64,000 bases of DNA. Origin: Pseudorasbora parva. Lineage: Eukaryota > Chordata > Actinopteri > Cypriniformes > Gobionidae. The notes under the pieces are model-generated. The model was not told the DNA's origin and made no database searches. It worked only from the letters and a program-made list of their open reading frames with translations. The DNA is taken from the NCBI RefSeq assembly GCF_024679245.1, contig NC_090178.1, positions 49,076,925 through 49,140,924 of the forward strand, given 5' to 3'. Below, piece after piece: positions 1-12,286 of this stretch. How positions within the stretch are numbered: position 1 is the first letter of the stretch; each line of letters starts with the position of its first letter. Both the position numbers and the translations under genes were made by a program.

Positions 1-59
1 TAGGAGCAGCAGTAGTAGTTGTAGTAGGAGCAGCAGTAGTAGTTGTAGTAGTAGTAGTA
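1..59. repeat. AGT/AGC trinucleotide repeat at window edge
   Basis: Imperfect trinucleotide tract of AGC, AGT and TTG triplets. A unit of about 27 bp (GGAGCAGCAGTAGTAGTTGT plus flanking triplets) occurs twice before pure AGT triplets. The tract runs off the left edge, so its length is unknown. Confidence 0.85.
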
Positions 60-2695
60 ATCTGGATGATTTTGTAGGCAGGTTAAGACTAGATTTATTT
101 TTTAAATGTACTGTAAAGGAATACTGTGACGCGTACCTTACATATTTGGCCTTTACCATGGTTTGCCTGAGTTATTTTGGAGCTTAATTTTATTTGTTTG
201 TTACTTTATTTATCCCCTTATTATAAGAAAATCACAGGACAAGAAAATGAGTTAAAAATATATACTTGAATATACAGAGAAGTGCTCACTTCTTATATTT
301 CTCTTTGCTGTTTAACTTTACCAGAGTCCTAGATTACTTTGGTCCATGGAGTGACGGACACATTCCATGTGGCAGCAGACAAAGGAAGAGGCGGGGCTTC
401 AGCGGAAGTTGGACTGAACCATTATATTCTGGTTTAGAGGGGATCTTTTGATTTTGATGTATTCAGTTATCCCTTTGTTTGGTTTAGTTTCTTTTTGTAT
501 GTTTGCTATATGGTTGTATTATTATAGCCATGATAATGGATATTGTGTTGTAAATGTTATTTAGTTTGAGTTTATTTGGTAAAGATATTGTTAGGGTGTA
601 CCGGCGGTGAAGGTGTAAACTCAAATGACAATGAACAGGAATATAAAGTCCAGGGTGTTTATTTTGGTGCAAAAATTGTGGTTCCCAAGCAAAATGCAAA
701 AATATATACAGTGGCAAAAAACGAGGCAAAGCAATAAAGTCAAAGAAAATATATATATATATATATATGTATATGTTCACGTATGTATTCTGGCTATGCC
801 TATATCCAGGCCCAGAAATACAGCAGATACTGCCACACGCAAAAACAACAACCTTTCAAAATGGCTACCAGGAGCCCTTTAATATTATTTTTATATTTAA
901 CTTATTGGGTAGAGCAGAGGTTAGTCAGTATTGCCCAGTCACAGTAACATCATGACCTGCTAACCTTAGTGGTCATAATGTGTTACTTTGTTTACATGGG
1001 ATATTTATTCGCAGGTAGTTTAAGACTGGTTTTACATTTTTGAAAATGTACTGTAAGGGAATACTAATATTGTTTATGTTGTTAAAGCTATTACAATAAT
1101 ACAAAATTGACCTTTTTTATGTGTTTGTAATGTAATAATTTTCTCATAATGTAAACATTGTTATTAGATTGAGCTGAAGATTTTATGTTTTGAGAAAATG
1201 ACTACATTACGAACATTTTATTACAATAATAATGTAAGATTTATTAGATTCATTTTTTACTTGAGTTTCTACAGACCCCCTCTACACAACATCAGATTAC
1301 TCAGCATATACATCTGTGACATTTAATATTTTGGCTTTTATCACTACTTATGTTTGTCTTTCTACAGAACAAAATATAAACAAAATAAAACGTTTCTGAA
1401 AATTAATTTGATTTGGCACTGAAATACCCCTGTGGGACTGTAGTTATTTTCCTGTTTTGTGCTTTTGACTGATTCTCAAATACTGTTTTGCATCAAATAA
1501 ACATTTGCAATGTTGTAATGCTCCTAATAGCAGGTTGACTTGATTCATAATGCTTTAACAAAGACTTATTTTTTTTAAATGAATAGGGGAAAAGACTTGG
1601 AACCAAACTCCTTTTCAGTGGGCGATCAGTAATCCACTCAACCTCTGAGTTTCATTCTCCGTCTTTAATCATCATGTATTTGAGCTTTACTGTTGCCATG
1701 TTTATGATGGTGACCTTGTGTCGTTCATCGCACATGACCGGTCAGAAAACCGCTGGTGATCTGCTGTAGTCGCTGTAGAGCGGAGTCTTACCACCAGTGG
1801 TATTACTACAGCACAGTTTTATTTCAAAGTACTTCTAGTTTCAAGGTCTACAGGCTACAGCCAATATTCTGTAGCATGCGTATTGATTTTGTGCCAGCGC
1901 AGAGTTTGATTTTTACACTTTGATCCTGTTTGAAGCACCATCACGAGTAAAGCAGAGGAGCCAATAGAGTACCAATGAGGGTAAGTCTGTGTCAGTTTAA
2001 CATACGTGCTTTAACCTTACTGTCACTGTGTTGTAAGTCCTGTGTATTATCAATCAAAAAATGCCTATATGACTTGCCTGAGAGCATACTCACATTCACA
2101 CCTAAATAATTTATCATAGTTTCTGTTTGTAGTGGTGTTGTGTGCCTCTGGAAGCCTCCACCAGCCGGATCCTGTAATGATTAGTCTAAACATATCCCCA
2201 TACGGATTCTCAACCCTGTTAAAGAAGTCTATTGTAAGATATGAGTAAAAGGGACTGAGATGATCCTGCTGAGATGATACTGCATCAGAGATATATTCCT
2301 TCGCTCATTTATTCTTCAGCTCCTCTCCATGCTGACTGCTTCCCTCGGTGTGAATTAGTAATGCTGTTTTTCGCACTTATTTCGGTGTAGAGATGCATTT
2401 GTGAATTGTTAGAAGTCTCTTTCACCAGGACCTGTTTTGCAATAAAAGTAATGTTTCCAGATTCATTTTAATGGTACGGATGTAAGTCTGTATTGCATGC
2501 GATTATATACAGTATATAAACAGCATATATTTATTTTATTTATTTTTACAACATTATATATAGCATTATCAATTATATTTGCACTGAGAATGCAACACAA
2601 GTTAACTGTATAAGTTAATGCACAAGTTAACAGTTCCTGTAAAACTGAAAAATTTAATGCATGAAGAACTTCTAAATAGGAGTTTTCCATGGTAC
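60..2695. other. No gene recognised; AT-rich non-coding DNA
   Basis: No frame longer than about 100 codons and no recognisable domain. It holds a short AT microsatellite (about 748-767). I see no element ends with matching target duplications. It could be intergenic or intronic. Confidence 0.5.
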
Positions 2696-3241
2696 CAGAG
2701 GTGGGGGAGACTCGAGTCAGACTTTTTAGGACTTGAGACTTGCTTTACAATTATTAATAAAAGACTCGACTTGACTTTGACTTAATATTCATGACTTGAG
2801 ACTTGACTCAGACTTGAGTTAAATGACTTGAAATAACTTGTTTTTGTAAATAATATTTGTTTTTGAACCCAACGCAACCTAACCTCGTGACGCAGCAGGC
2901 AAGCAGAGAGCGCTAACAGAGACAGTCGTGAATGAACATGGCGGGAGCGCTGCCTACGCAAAGTTTCCATGGTAATCAGTTACTAACGGATCACACCGCT
3001 CGCCCTATGTGCTCTCCTCATACTCGCGCTCAGTGTTGCCAGATTGGCCGGGTTCCGGTTGCGCTGTATCCATCATTATCAGCAATGAGTTCAAAATTGC
3101 ACAAAAAAAAAACCTCTTCACTACGACACCGTCAAGCACTGTAAGTTGAAATGTGGTATCTGACTTGTGTTGCACAATGATGAATAACTGCATATTTCTG
3201 TTGTTGAATAATCAACCCGATTCAACTTTTGACAGCGCAGC

Positions 3242-3298
<57 letters not shown>

Positions 3299-4203
3299 TT
3301 AAAAAAAAATCTGTGGAAGTCTTACTAGTATCTCAGTTCACAGATTTTTTGTTTCTATATTGTTTCTAGATAAAAATGTCAACACAATGTAAAGTATTTG
3401 CCCTGGCTCTTATTTTCAATAATTTTGCTCAGTATTTATGCTTTTTGTTGTAAACTGTTGACATTGTACAAGCAAAATATGACAGTTGGTCAGTGTTGTG
3501 TTTGTGATTAGACACCTGGGTTGAAGTCACGCCACCATTTCTGTGTGTGTTCTGCATTGGAGCTGATTTTTGACAAATTATGTAACAAAAAGAAAATGCT
3601 ATACTCTCCCATTGACTGAAATTATATAAATAAAAATGCTGAAATCCAGCCAACACTGCACACATGTAAAACATTTTAGTAAAACATGATTTAGATTAGT
3701 AATATTGCTTACATTTTGTCTATTTTTAACACAATCTGAGTTCATTAATCATCACCTGGTCATGCTGTACAGGGCTAGGAGAAGAGAGAATGTTCAAATA
3801 ATGCAAAGAGAATTTATCTCACCCAATATATTGGCTAATTTCAGTTACATTTCCATTTTAGTTTATGTAGTTTTAATGTATTTATTTTTTTATTTTATTT
3901 TTTTATTGTATTAACAACTCAGCTGTATGTGGACACTTTTTTGGGGGGTGGAAATGCATATTGCTTTTTTGTTGCAAATAAAACTCTATAGTCCATAACT
4001 ACTGTAGTTGTAGCTAATTTTAATATATAAATTCAGTTAAATCATCGAACATTTGTATGACTTGCCAGTGACTTGCTTGACCCAAACAGTGACTTGACTT
4101 AACTTGATTGTCACAACAAATGACTTGGACTTGCTTGAGACCTGAAGGTAAAGACTTGAGACTTGCTTGTGACTTGCACATGTGTGACTTACTCCCACCT
4201 CTA
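2696..4203. mobile_element. hAT-like non-autonomous element with ACTTG subterminal repeats
   Basis: The left end reads CAGAGGTGGGGGAGAC and the right end, on the opposite strand, reads TAGAGGTGGGAGTAAG, giving an inverted terminal match of about 10 bp. Both subterminal regions (2720-2850 and 4055-4190) are packed with ACTTG/GACTTG motifs in mirror-image orientation, a layout typical of hAT elements whose transposase binds subterminal repeats. No transposase frame is present, so it would depend on a partner element. An 8-bp target duplication is not evident (flanks catggtac and gtgtctac share only the last three bases), so the class is inferred from ends and subterminal repeats only. A GT microsatellite lies inside. 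Confidence 0.6.
3244..3297. repeat. (GT)n microsatellite
   Basis: About 27 uninterrupted GT dinucleotides inside the hAT-like element. Confidence 0.98.
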
Positions 4204-4498
4204 GTGTCTACTGTTATTTCAGCTTATTTTTGAACACGGGCAGTGTTTAAGTTACTTTAAATGTTTGAAATGTTTACGTTTGTAAAAGTATTTGGTAATG
4301 CGTTCAATGACGCACGCAATGCTATATTGTTATCATATTATAGTTACAATGACTTTAGTAATCTAGATTCATGTTCTGTCTAATAAGTGAATATATTGTA
4401 ATTAATAGCCGTGTTGTGTTCTTATAAACACTTTTTGTGAGTAATAATCTTTATAAATGCATCATTAATGTTTTAAGTGAAAACACAGATGATATGAA

Positions 4499-4745
4499 TG
4501 TTACAAACAGAGAGAACACGGAGAATTGGAGACAGTAAAACACAGAGTTTATTGAATATAACCAGGATGAGATTGGCAGAGGTGAGTGATGGTACATTGA
4601 ATACGAGGAGAGTGATACTAGGGTATTACAATACGTCTCTGTTGCAGGTGGATGGTGGATTGGCAGACTGAGGCGATGGAGACAAGGAGCCACGAGACAA
4701 GACGTGGAGACACTCAGGAGACAAGGAGACAGAACGTGAGTGGAG
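4499..4745 (-). repeat. Partial 3' LTR of the Gypsy element
   Basis: Aligns base for base with 7310-7555, with scattered substitutions and one short indel near 4670 against 7490. It starts with TGTTACAAACAGAGAG, as does the other LTR on the plus strand. The portion matching 7556-7702, which is the beginning of the LTR in element orientation, is absent and replaced by pol sequence. This places a deletion breakpoint at about 4745-4760. Confidence 0.88.
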
Positions 4746-4750
4746 GCATT

Positions 4751-6009
4751 GGTGGAGGACAGGGTCTCTTCTGACCAGGTGATCGGAGCGACGAAGAGTT
4801 GCGCAGGAAGGATGGGTTCTGGCTCCTCTGTGTTCTCCTCTGGACTATGGATACGTGAAAGGGCGTCTGCCTTGGATGTTCTTGGCACCAGGTCCATAGG
4901 ATATGTTCAAGTGAAACCGTGTTAAGAATAGCGGCTATTGCGCCTGGTGGGAATTTAGGCGTTTGGCCCTCTCTGAGATAACTCAGGTTTTTATGGTCTG
5001 TGAGTACCAGAAATGGATGTTTGCCCCTCTAACCAGTGCCTCCACTCCTCCAAAGCCAGCTTGATGGTGAGGAGTTCACGGTTGCTGATGTCATAGTTGA
5101 TTCCTGCCGGGTTGAGTTTGCGGGAGAAGAAGGCACATGGATGGAGGCTACTGGGATTCCCCTGCTGCTGAGACAGGACCGCTCCCACTCCTGTAGTGGA
5201 GGCGTCCACCTCCACGATGAAAGGGAGATCCGGATTGATGTGGACGAGGAGGGGAGTGGTGGTGAAGGTGTTCTTCACGGTCTGGAAGGCTTCGGTGGCA
5301 GCTGGAGTCCAGGACAGAGACATGGGCTTGTTACGGAGGAGATTGGTGAGTGGACGGGAGATGGTACTGTACTGGTAGATGAATCGTTGATAGAAATTGG
5401 CGAAGCCAAGGAGTCTTTGGAGCTCTTTAACATTGGATTGAGTTGGCCAGGATCGGACGGCTTCCACTTTCCCCTCGTCCATCCGGATGCCACTGCAGTC
5501 GATGTTGTACCTGAGGAACAGCACTGAGGGCTGGTGGAAAGTACACTTCTCGGCTTTCAGGTACAGGTGGAAGCTCCTCAGGCATTGGAGGACCTCCGCA
5601 ACGTGTCGGCAATGTTTGGCCAGGCTCCGGGAGTAGATCAGGATGTCGTCGATGTAGACCAGCACAAACTTTTGGAGAAACTCCCAGTCACCTCATGGAT
5701 GAAATCCTGGAATACAGAGGAGAGTCCATACAGCATGATGAGATATTCATAATGGCCGGTGGGCGTGACAAAGGCAGTCTTCCACTCGTCCCCCTCATGT
5801 ATCCGGATGAGGTTGTATGCTCTGCGGGGGTCCAGCTTCGTAAACCATGGCCTTCTTCTTCGGGAGTGAGAGAGGGTAGATCTTTCCTTTGGGCACTGGT
5901 TCACCGGGCAGCAAATCAATGGCACAGTCCCATGGCCAATGGGGAGGCAGCTTGGAAGCCCGTTGGGGACAGAAGATAACGCTGAAGGGGGCGTAACAGG
6001 ACGGGACAT
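4751..6009 (-). pseudogene. pol: Gypsy pol fossil: reverse transcriptase and RNase H
   Basis: Copies element RNA into DNA in intact relatives. Seen here: the first RT aspartate in [13 protein letters not shown] (about 5830), the substrate-binding stretch [15 protein letters not shown], the catalytic YIDD box in [10 protein letters not shown] (about 5650), the [12 protein letters not shown] motif (about 5400), and an RNase H start [17 protein letters not shown] (about 5190) running to [12 protein letters not shown]. After a frame change the post-RNase H linker reads SKADALSRIHSPEE (about 4880-4840) and then falls straight into the LTR. The finger region before KLD appears shortened, and frame breaks lie near 5650 and 5000. 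Integrase is absent. It is a dead copy of a Metaviridae-type pol, not a host gene. Confidence 0.9.
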
Positions 6010-7172
6010 CCTCCGAATGTCACTCTACCGGCCTTTGATGGACGTGGCGCAGACATGGAGCTCTTGGGAACGCAGTCCGGGAAACAGGTGTCGGCCCACT
6101 TCAGGACTTCCCCCGTCTTCCTGGAGATGACTGGGCTGTCGTGCTCTAACCAGGGGCACCCTAAGATGATGTCAGCTGTGGACTCTTCCAGAACCAGATG
6201 TAATTCTCCATTTGGAGGATACCAACTTGAATGCCGATAGGGCAGACGGAGCGACTGACCTGCCTCCGACCAAGAGGTCTTCCGATTATCGATTGGATCT
6301 GGTAGATTGTTGGTCGTGCAGAGTTTGAGCTGGCGGCAGAGGGTCCCCGAGATGAAATTACCGGCTGATCTAGAGTCGAGGAGGGCGGTAACTGGAAGGG
6401 AAACACCAGAAACAGTAAGGTTGACAGTGGTGGTGAGTGGTTTCATTTTTTGAAAGGAAGGAATGATGCATTTGGAGAAGTAATGCCCCAGGAGACCAAA
6501 ATACAAACAGAGACCCTGGGTCAGCCGCCTCTGCCGCTCTGCCGCTGTCAGTCTCGAGTTATTCAGTTGCATGGCCTCGCTGGCTGGTTCTGGACAGCTG
6601 ACACCATCTGGTTGGCGGAGGTATGGAGAGAAAGACGACTGGCACTGTTGGTCTACGATACATGACTGCATACCAGTGGCAAAGCGGATGGAAAGTTGGA
6701 TGAACTGTTCTAGCCCGATGGAATCCTCGTATGCAGCGAGATGCAGCCGCACTCGAGGATCCAGACCCTGTCGGTAGGTCGTTATCAGGGATTGTTCATT
6801 CCAGCCACTGGCAGCCGCGAGGGTTCGGAACTGTAGGGCATACTCATTGACAGACTGAGAACCTTGTTTTAAGTGATAAAGCTGCTCACCGATCAACAAA
6901 TCCCACGATGGTTTCCCAAAGACCTCCTTGAAATGTGTGATGAAACCTGACAGGGTCTGGATCACAGGTCTGTCATTGGACCACAAGGATTCCGCCCATC
7001 GGAGTGCTTTACCCGATAACTGCGGCGTGATGAATGTCACTTTGGCGCGGTCATGTCAATACAATTGTGGCTGCATCTCCAGGACCAGCTTGCATTGAAC
7101 CAGAAACTCGTTGCAATCCTCTGCTGAACCATAGTAGGGTGCCGGTCTGGCCATGGAGTGCGCCAGTCCCAT
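5990..7172 (-). pseudogene. gag: Gypsy gag and protease fossil
   Basis: Gag forms the particle of the retroelement. The likely start is an ATG at 7172-7170 (MGLAHSMARPAPYYGS), 137 bp inside the 5' LTR edge. A stop near 7050 interrupts it and the frame resumes as KVTFITPQLSGKALRWAES. The capsid-like segment includes GEQLYHLKQGSQSVNEYALQ. The zinc knuckle reads CLYFGLLGHYFSKC, where the second cysteine of the usual CX2CX4HX4C is Phe. The protease follows: the usual D-S/T-G triad reads LLDSRSAGNFISG, with Arg in place of Gly. A stretch downstream (VLEESTADIILGCPWL) is the protease C-terminal part. Loss of the knuckle cysteine and the protease glycine means neither would work even without the stops. 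Confidence 0.87.
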
Positions 7173-7211
7173 TGATTAAGAAGAAGCGATGTTGTTTCTG
7201 GAAGGGCTCGC

Positions 7212-7252
7212 TGGTGATGGTGAAGGTGAAGGTGAAGGTGAAGGTGCAGGTG
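7212..7252. repeat. GGTGAA hexamer repeat
   Basis: Five tandem GGTGAA-like hexamers (GGTGATGGTGAAGGTGAA and on) in the Gypsy leader between the 5' LTR and gag, where the primer-binding and packaging regions would lie. Confidence 0.85.
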
Positions 7253-7309
7253 CGCTGCTGGGAACGGATTTGGGTGCTCATCCTGGTGTGCAGTGTTGGT
7301 CCGGTCTTC

Positions 7310-7702
7310 TGTTACAAACAGAGAGGACACGGAGAACTGGAGACAGTGAAACACAGAATGTATTGAATATAACCAGGATAAGATCGCAGAGGTGAGTGAT
7401 GGTACGCTGAATCCAAGAAAAGTGATACTAGGGTAATACAATACATCTCTGTTGCAGGTGGATGGCGGATTGGCAGACTGAGGTGATGGAGCGATGGAAC
7501 GATGGAGACAAGGAGCCAGGAGACAAGACATGGAGACATTCGAAAGACAAGGAGACACAGGTAAGTATACAGGTGAGTCCGTAAAAGCAAGCATCAGCAG
7601 TATCATCAGCAGTGCTGATGAAGTGCAGGTCCGTGGAATCAGTATTCAGGTGACTGTGAGCATTGTGTTTGGGAGAGGGCGGAGCCTGGCGTGCTTGTAA
7701 CA
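7310..7702 (-). repeat. 5' LTR of the Gypsy element
   Basis: 393 bp bounded by TGTTAC on the left and GTAACA on the right, so in element orientation it begins TGTTAC and ends GTAACA. It is the complete partner of the truncated copy at 4499-4745. It has no clear tRNA primer-binding site immediately inside. Confidence 0.88.
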
Positions 7703-8073
7703 ACGAAGATCATGAAGATCTGCTCATTGCACATTTGAAGCTGTTTATTTGTAAATGTAACTAATGAACAATAATTCCTGTAATAAAATAAATATAATAT
7801 AAAAAACTGACATTATTAATACAAACCATTGAAAATATGTATATATTTTTTATATTAAATACTAGCAAAACACTCCAATGTTATATTTTAAAGTATAATT
7901 TTAATAGAACAGATATAGATTTTAACAAATCAATATTACCATTCATGACATCTAATGCAAACATTAACCGTTAAAGACATACTTAATAAATAATTGGTAC
8001 AGCAAACAAGTGTCTCTGGAAATTTGATAATTTATAAATCAGAGTATAATGGATTATGAGCATGTGCATCAGT
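7703..8073. other. No feature recognised
   Basis: AT-rich DNA between the Gypsy element and the SINE fragment, with no open frame or repeat that I recognise. Confidence 0.5.
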
Positions 8074-8345
8074 AGGTACACCCCTACTCTTTTTCTGAAG
8101 GACATCCTGGGATTTTTAATGAGCACAGAAAGTCAGGACCTTGGTTTAACGTCTTCATCTGAAGGACGGTGCTCTTTGACAGTGTAGTGTCCCCATCACT
8201 ATACTGGGGCGTGAGGACCCTCACTAACACCTCTACCAGCAGCTCCTGGTTTTCCCAGTTGGTCTCCCGTCCAGGTACTGACCAGGCTCAGCCCTGCTTA
8301 GCTTCAGTGGGAAACCAGTCTTGGGCTACAGGGTGATATGTCTGC
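8074..8345 (-). mobile_element. SINE3-type (5S rRNA-derived) SINE, head half
   Basis: On the minus strand, 8310-8255 carries a 5S rRNA-like internal RNA polymerase III promoter: GAAGCTAAGCAGGGCTGAGC followed by CTGGTCAGTACCTGGACGGG and AGACC, matching the 5S gene box A / intermediate element / box C block. The SINE body continues to GATTTTTAATGAGCACAG-type sequence and GTAGGGGTGTACC at 8074, where it stops. The 3' tail, which a full element carries, is missing here. A fragment holding that tail lies at 13213-13478. It is non-coding and depends on a LINE for mobility. Confidence 0.88.
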
Positions 8346-9293
8346 TGGCATACTTAAACACTCTAAGGACTGTTGAAATGTTCTTATTGTTCTTATTGTT
8401 AGTAATAATAATAATAAAAGTGTTACATTGTATTGTAGCCCTTTTATTTTTAAAAAAGTGCTAGCAGACTTCTGTAGCTTTTTAAAATTAAGCCAGAAAG
8501 AAAACTGCAATAACTTATTTTTCTCAGGAACTGTACTGTAGTTACACATGAAGTCAAGAACAATCACTCACTTCGAATGTGGGTCATAAATAAATGAAGG
8601 TTTTGTGGTTTGGGCTCAGTACATGTGATAAGCTATGCTCTTCTATCATTTGCAGTAGAGAAGCAGACACAGATCTAATTCATTCAGCCCATATGCTGTA
8701 AATTAACTGACTGAAGCATGTCACTCAGCAACATTATTTGCTTCTATAAGGTGTTTTGACCATATTTTTAATTACGTTGCACTGTGTTGTGTTTTAGGGT
8801 TAAACAACACTAAGTCCTATCTACTTGAATCAGGGAATCCTGACTTTTCAAAAACGGCTTGCCAAAACAAAATCTGGCTTGAACGGTCCTATTAATGTTG
8901 TTTCTTGTTTCTTATTATCAAAAAGCATTTTAAAAGTTTATTTTATCAGGCTAGATGAGCCAAAGCACATGTGCAGTCCTAAGCATGAGTTTCTATAGGA
9001 ACTGGAGCTTTTAACAGCATCTGCAGTGACACAATAACTTTACCTATCAGCGATTGGCTCTTTTACTTTAGAAGGCGGGACAATTCCACCATGTTGTGTG
9101 TTGCGTTTTAGGGGTAGTGGTTAAATCGCATTTGCGGGGGCACTGTGGTCCAAGCAAAAAAGGCCCTTTCAGGATTTCGATTTCATGATTCTGGATATTT
9201 GAGTGTCTAAAACTTTTTTAACCAAGAATGTATTTAAAAATCAGAATTTAGACTGTTTGACCTGAGGCAAGAAAGTATTGATGGTGAATATTT
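8346..9293. other. No feature recognised
   Basis: Mixed AT-rich sequence with a short AAT run near 8402-8416. No element boundaries or coding potential seen. Confidence 0.45.
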
Positions 9294-9297
9294 TTAA

Positions 9298-9907
9298 AGG
9301 TCCCGTTCTTCGCGTGTTTTCGAAGCTTTGATTATGTTTACAGTGTGCAATATAACATGAGTTCATGTTTCGCGTGTAAAAACACAGTATTTTTCACACA
9401 ATTGACTTATCTGTACAGCGCTGTTTTCTCTGTCCTAAAAACGGCCTGATGATTTCCTTGTTCTATGAAGTCCCTCCTTCAGAAACACGTAACGAGTTCT
9501 GATTGGGCCAGCACGTCCCGTGTTGTGATTGGACAGCAACTTAGCGCACTTTGCCCGGAAAGGTCCCGCCTCTTACCATAACGGGGAGATGCAAGCGCTG
9601 AATGCGCGCTCTTCTCCACGTGGGAGAGCATCAAGACCACGCCCCCTATCTTGCGTGTACTTTTAGGCGGAGGTTTGGAGGGTTAATCAACAAACGGTTC
9701 TAGTGACGTCATCACAGCAGGAAGTGCAGTGGTGTAGTCCAAACCGGCCGTTCGCTGTAGGCTTTGAAAGGGAACTTCTGTTAAATAAAATATCTCGCTT
9801 GGCATTGAACTTTGAGCTTTATAATTTTACAGGTATTATTTATGCTCTAACAGCAACATTACACACTAACTAAAGTTTGAAAGATGGAATCAAGAAGAAC
9901 GGGACCT
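9298..9907. mobile_element. TTAA-duplicating non-autonomous DNA transposon
   Basis: 610 bp bounded by TTAA on both sides (9294-9297 and 9908-9911). The inverted ends are AGGTCCCGTTCTTC on the left and its complement GAAGAACGGGACCT on the right, 14 bp identical. A TTAA target is the hallmark of piggyBac-type cut-and-paste transposition. The interior is GC-richer than the flanks and has no transposase frame, so it is a MITE-like derivative. Assignment to piggyBac rests on the target site only. Confidence 0.85.
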
Positions 9908-9911
9908 TTAA

Positions 9912-12286
9912 GTCAGTGATGCATGATCATTTTTGTTCATGGCTTCTTTTGATCTGAACAGATTGTTTTGTTAATACTGTAACACAAACTCACATAAAAA
10001 GCCAAGAGTCAAACTGCTCAACCAAAGCAAACACTGATCACCATAATGGTGACCAAATGTTTGTTTTTGTTTTTCTCAATAAAACATCAATATCTAAACC
10101 TCTGTTAATTCTCAATAAGAGCCTCTATGGATGTCTGTCAGGGTTGGAGCCAAACTCTGCAGGACAGCGACGCACTAGGACTGAACTTGCCTACCCCTGC
10201 ACTAAGTAAAGGAAAACAATTGTATAATTGTACCCTAGGGACCAATTGAGTACATTTAAAGGTACAGTTATATGTTGTGTTCTCCAAGGAACAAAATTGT
10301 CCCTCCACTGTACTTTTTTTCCCCTTAGAGTGCAGGGGAAAAGTAATTGTACTAAAGTAGTTTAACATGAAAATGTTTCAATGTGTATGACCCACAGAAT
10401 TACCTCTGTTGTGATTGGCTAACCTTTTCTGACTATTGATTAGATTTCTAAAATAGGCATTTTTCTTTAGATAATATGATGCATATTTTAAAGACATTAG
10501 TCATCAAGTCTTTAAGCAAATTATAGTTAAACATTGACTAACAAAATAATTCAAAAGTAAATATTCAACTTTTTATTTCAATTTCAATATAATTTTTCAT
10601 ATTTATTTTGAATAGTTTATTTTAATTATTTTTATATTGATCTAATTATGAAACAGTTTTTATGATAAATTAAAGTTTTACTATTTTTGTTGTTTAAATC
10701 TAAATGTACGTTTTGAACCAAACCAAAAATACAATTTAAGTTAAGTTTTTTATTTATTTTTAAGTTGGTTAAAAGTATATCTTTTTTCAGTGTATATCAC
10801 TTTAAATAATGTCTTAACAGGTGAATGTTGTGATTTCTGTGCATCAATGCCATAGCAAAAAATATTTCCTAAACTGCAATTGGCCACACAAAAGCATGGC
10901 CCCGCCCTACACTCACGCCATTGTTTGAGTCACTGTTGCTGTGTCGGGCTGGTTGCTCAAACAAACAGAGCAATGTTTTTAAAGTGCCATAGAGTCACAT
11001 TGTTTGGGGGAAATAACCAGTGAATGGATGACTTATGAGCTATGAAGCATTTTGACATGGAAATATAACAATTGAATTTTAAGATCTTGTCATGATTATG
11101 AAGAAGAAATGAGCTCAGGCAATCCTACTGTATACAAATATAATCCAGCTCTCAACAAGTCAGGTAGGACTGCAGTCTCTCTCTCTGTTCTCCGTCTGTA
11201 AGCATGACCGCAAGCGCGCCCGGGTGATGAATGGGCAGAACTGGATAAAGTACACAGTAATAACCTCCAGGAAACCTGCAGCACAACAAGGCATGGGAAC
11301 ACAGATTTATCATTCAATTGTCTGAGGATTTTATCAACTAGGCCTTCCACTGCACCTTTGATTTATTTTACAATTTATTATTTTTGATCTGCGTGTGTGT
11401 GCGGCTGGAGAAACGGCTACTCGGTGGATAACAGGTTAAAATAAACCATGCAAACACAAAGACAGACCATCTTCTCTCATGCCTGGGGAAAGAAATCTAC
11501 CTCTGAAAAGAAAAAAAGAAAAATGCCTGCATCCAGTGGACACAATGCAGCAAATTAGATTTGCTTTTGATTTAACATCCTGACAGCAACATCGACTAAA
11601 CCAATGGCGTGAGTTTATACTCATCCAGGCCCGCCCCTTTATTCTGTGCATGAATTATTATAATGAGGAATATTGTGACAGGTTTTTTTCCCGGAAGAAA
11701 ACTCAAGACTACAATGGAGCGTTTCAGGAGTTCAGAAACACTGACACTGATAGAGGAGAACTCATGCTCAAACAGCAACAGCACACACTAAAGACTGAAC
11801 AACATGGAAAACAGCATAATAAAAATTAAACCTCATCAATTACTTTTTAAACATATACTATAATATAACCTTGCATAGCCAATTTTGACTATTGGCATAA
11901 AGTCTGGTCCATTTGGCAGCTTATTCTAGCCAAGAACTGCTGATTTCTATAAAACCTGGGCTGCATCCCAAATCACATATTTCCCTATTTATAGTTTGTG
12001 AAAAACAGTACTGTATGTAACAAAAGAAGTATGTCTGAATTCACAGTACTCAGTAAAGTTTATGCAACAAGTAATCAGATTATATTTTACTTCCTGTGGG
12101 AATTTCTGAAGTGTGCACACGATGGACACTTCCAAAGGAAAAACAATATTGCTGAGTGGTTGCTTCTCCTAAGCTCAGGAGACTTAGTTGAGATTCTCAT
12201 ATAGCTCTCATTTTAGTATCAGCAGCATTTCAGATGTTTCTCCTAAAATTTCTTAGCAGAAATAAAAGTAGACACAAATGAGACAA
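9912..12286. other. No gene recognised; possible small repeat at 10200-10345
   Basis: Only short frames without domains. At 10200-10345 the spacing of GTACC/GTAC motifs and the ending in TTAGAGTGCA resemble a common fish MITE, but I could not find paired ends. The rest is plain AT-rich sequence. Confidence 0.4.

Larger units (their letters stand above)
4499..7702 (-). mobile_element. Ty3/Gypsy LTR retrotransposon, internally deleted
   Basis: Minus-strand LTR element. Both ends carry related LTRs bounded by TGTTAC / GTAACA. Reading right to left the order is 5' LTR, gag, zinc knuckle, aspartic protease, reverse transcriptase, RNase H, post-RNase H linker, then a 3' LTR that lacks its beginning. 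That gag-pro-RT-RH order with no integrase before RT fits Gypsy rather than Copia. The integrase, the polypurine tract and the first part of the 3' LTR are missing as one block. Flanks atgaa (left) and acgaa (right) could be a 5-bp target duplication with one change. Stops, frameshifts and substituted catalytic positions show it is inactive. Confidence 0.9.

Noticed and set aside
2688..4211. 8-bp target duplication for the element 2696-4203
   Set aside because: catggtac and gtgtctac agree only in their last three bases, so I do not claim it.
5036..5527. 163-codon plus-strand frame opposite the Gypsy RT
   Set aside because: It is the antisense shadow of the pol coding sequence.
8255..8310. 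5S rRNA gene on the minus strand
   Set aside because: Only the internal promoter block matches and it continues into a SINE body, so it is a 5S-derived SINE and not an rRNA gene.
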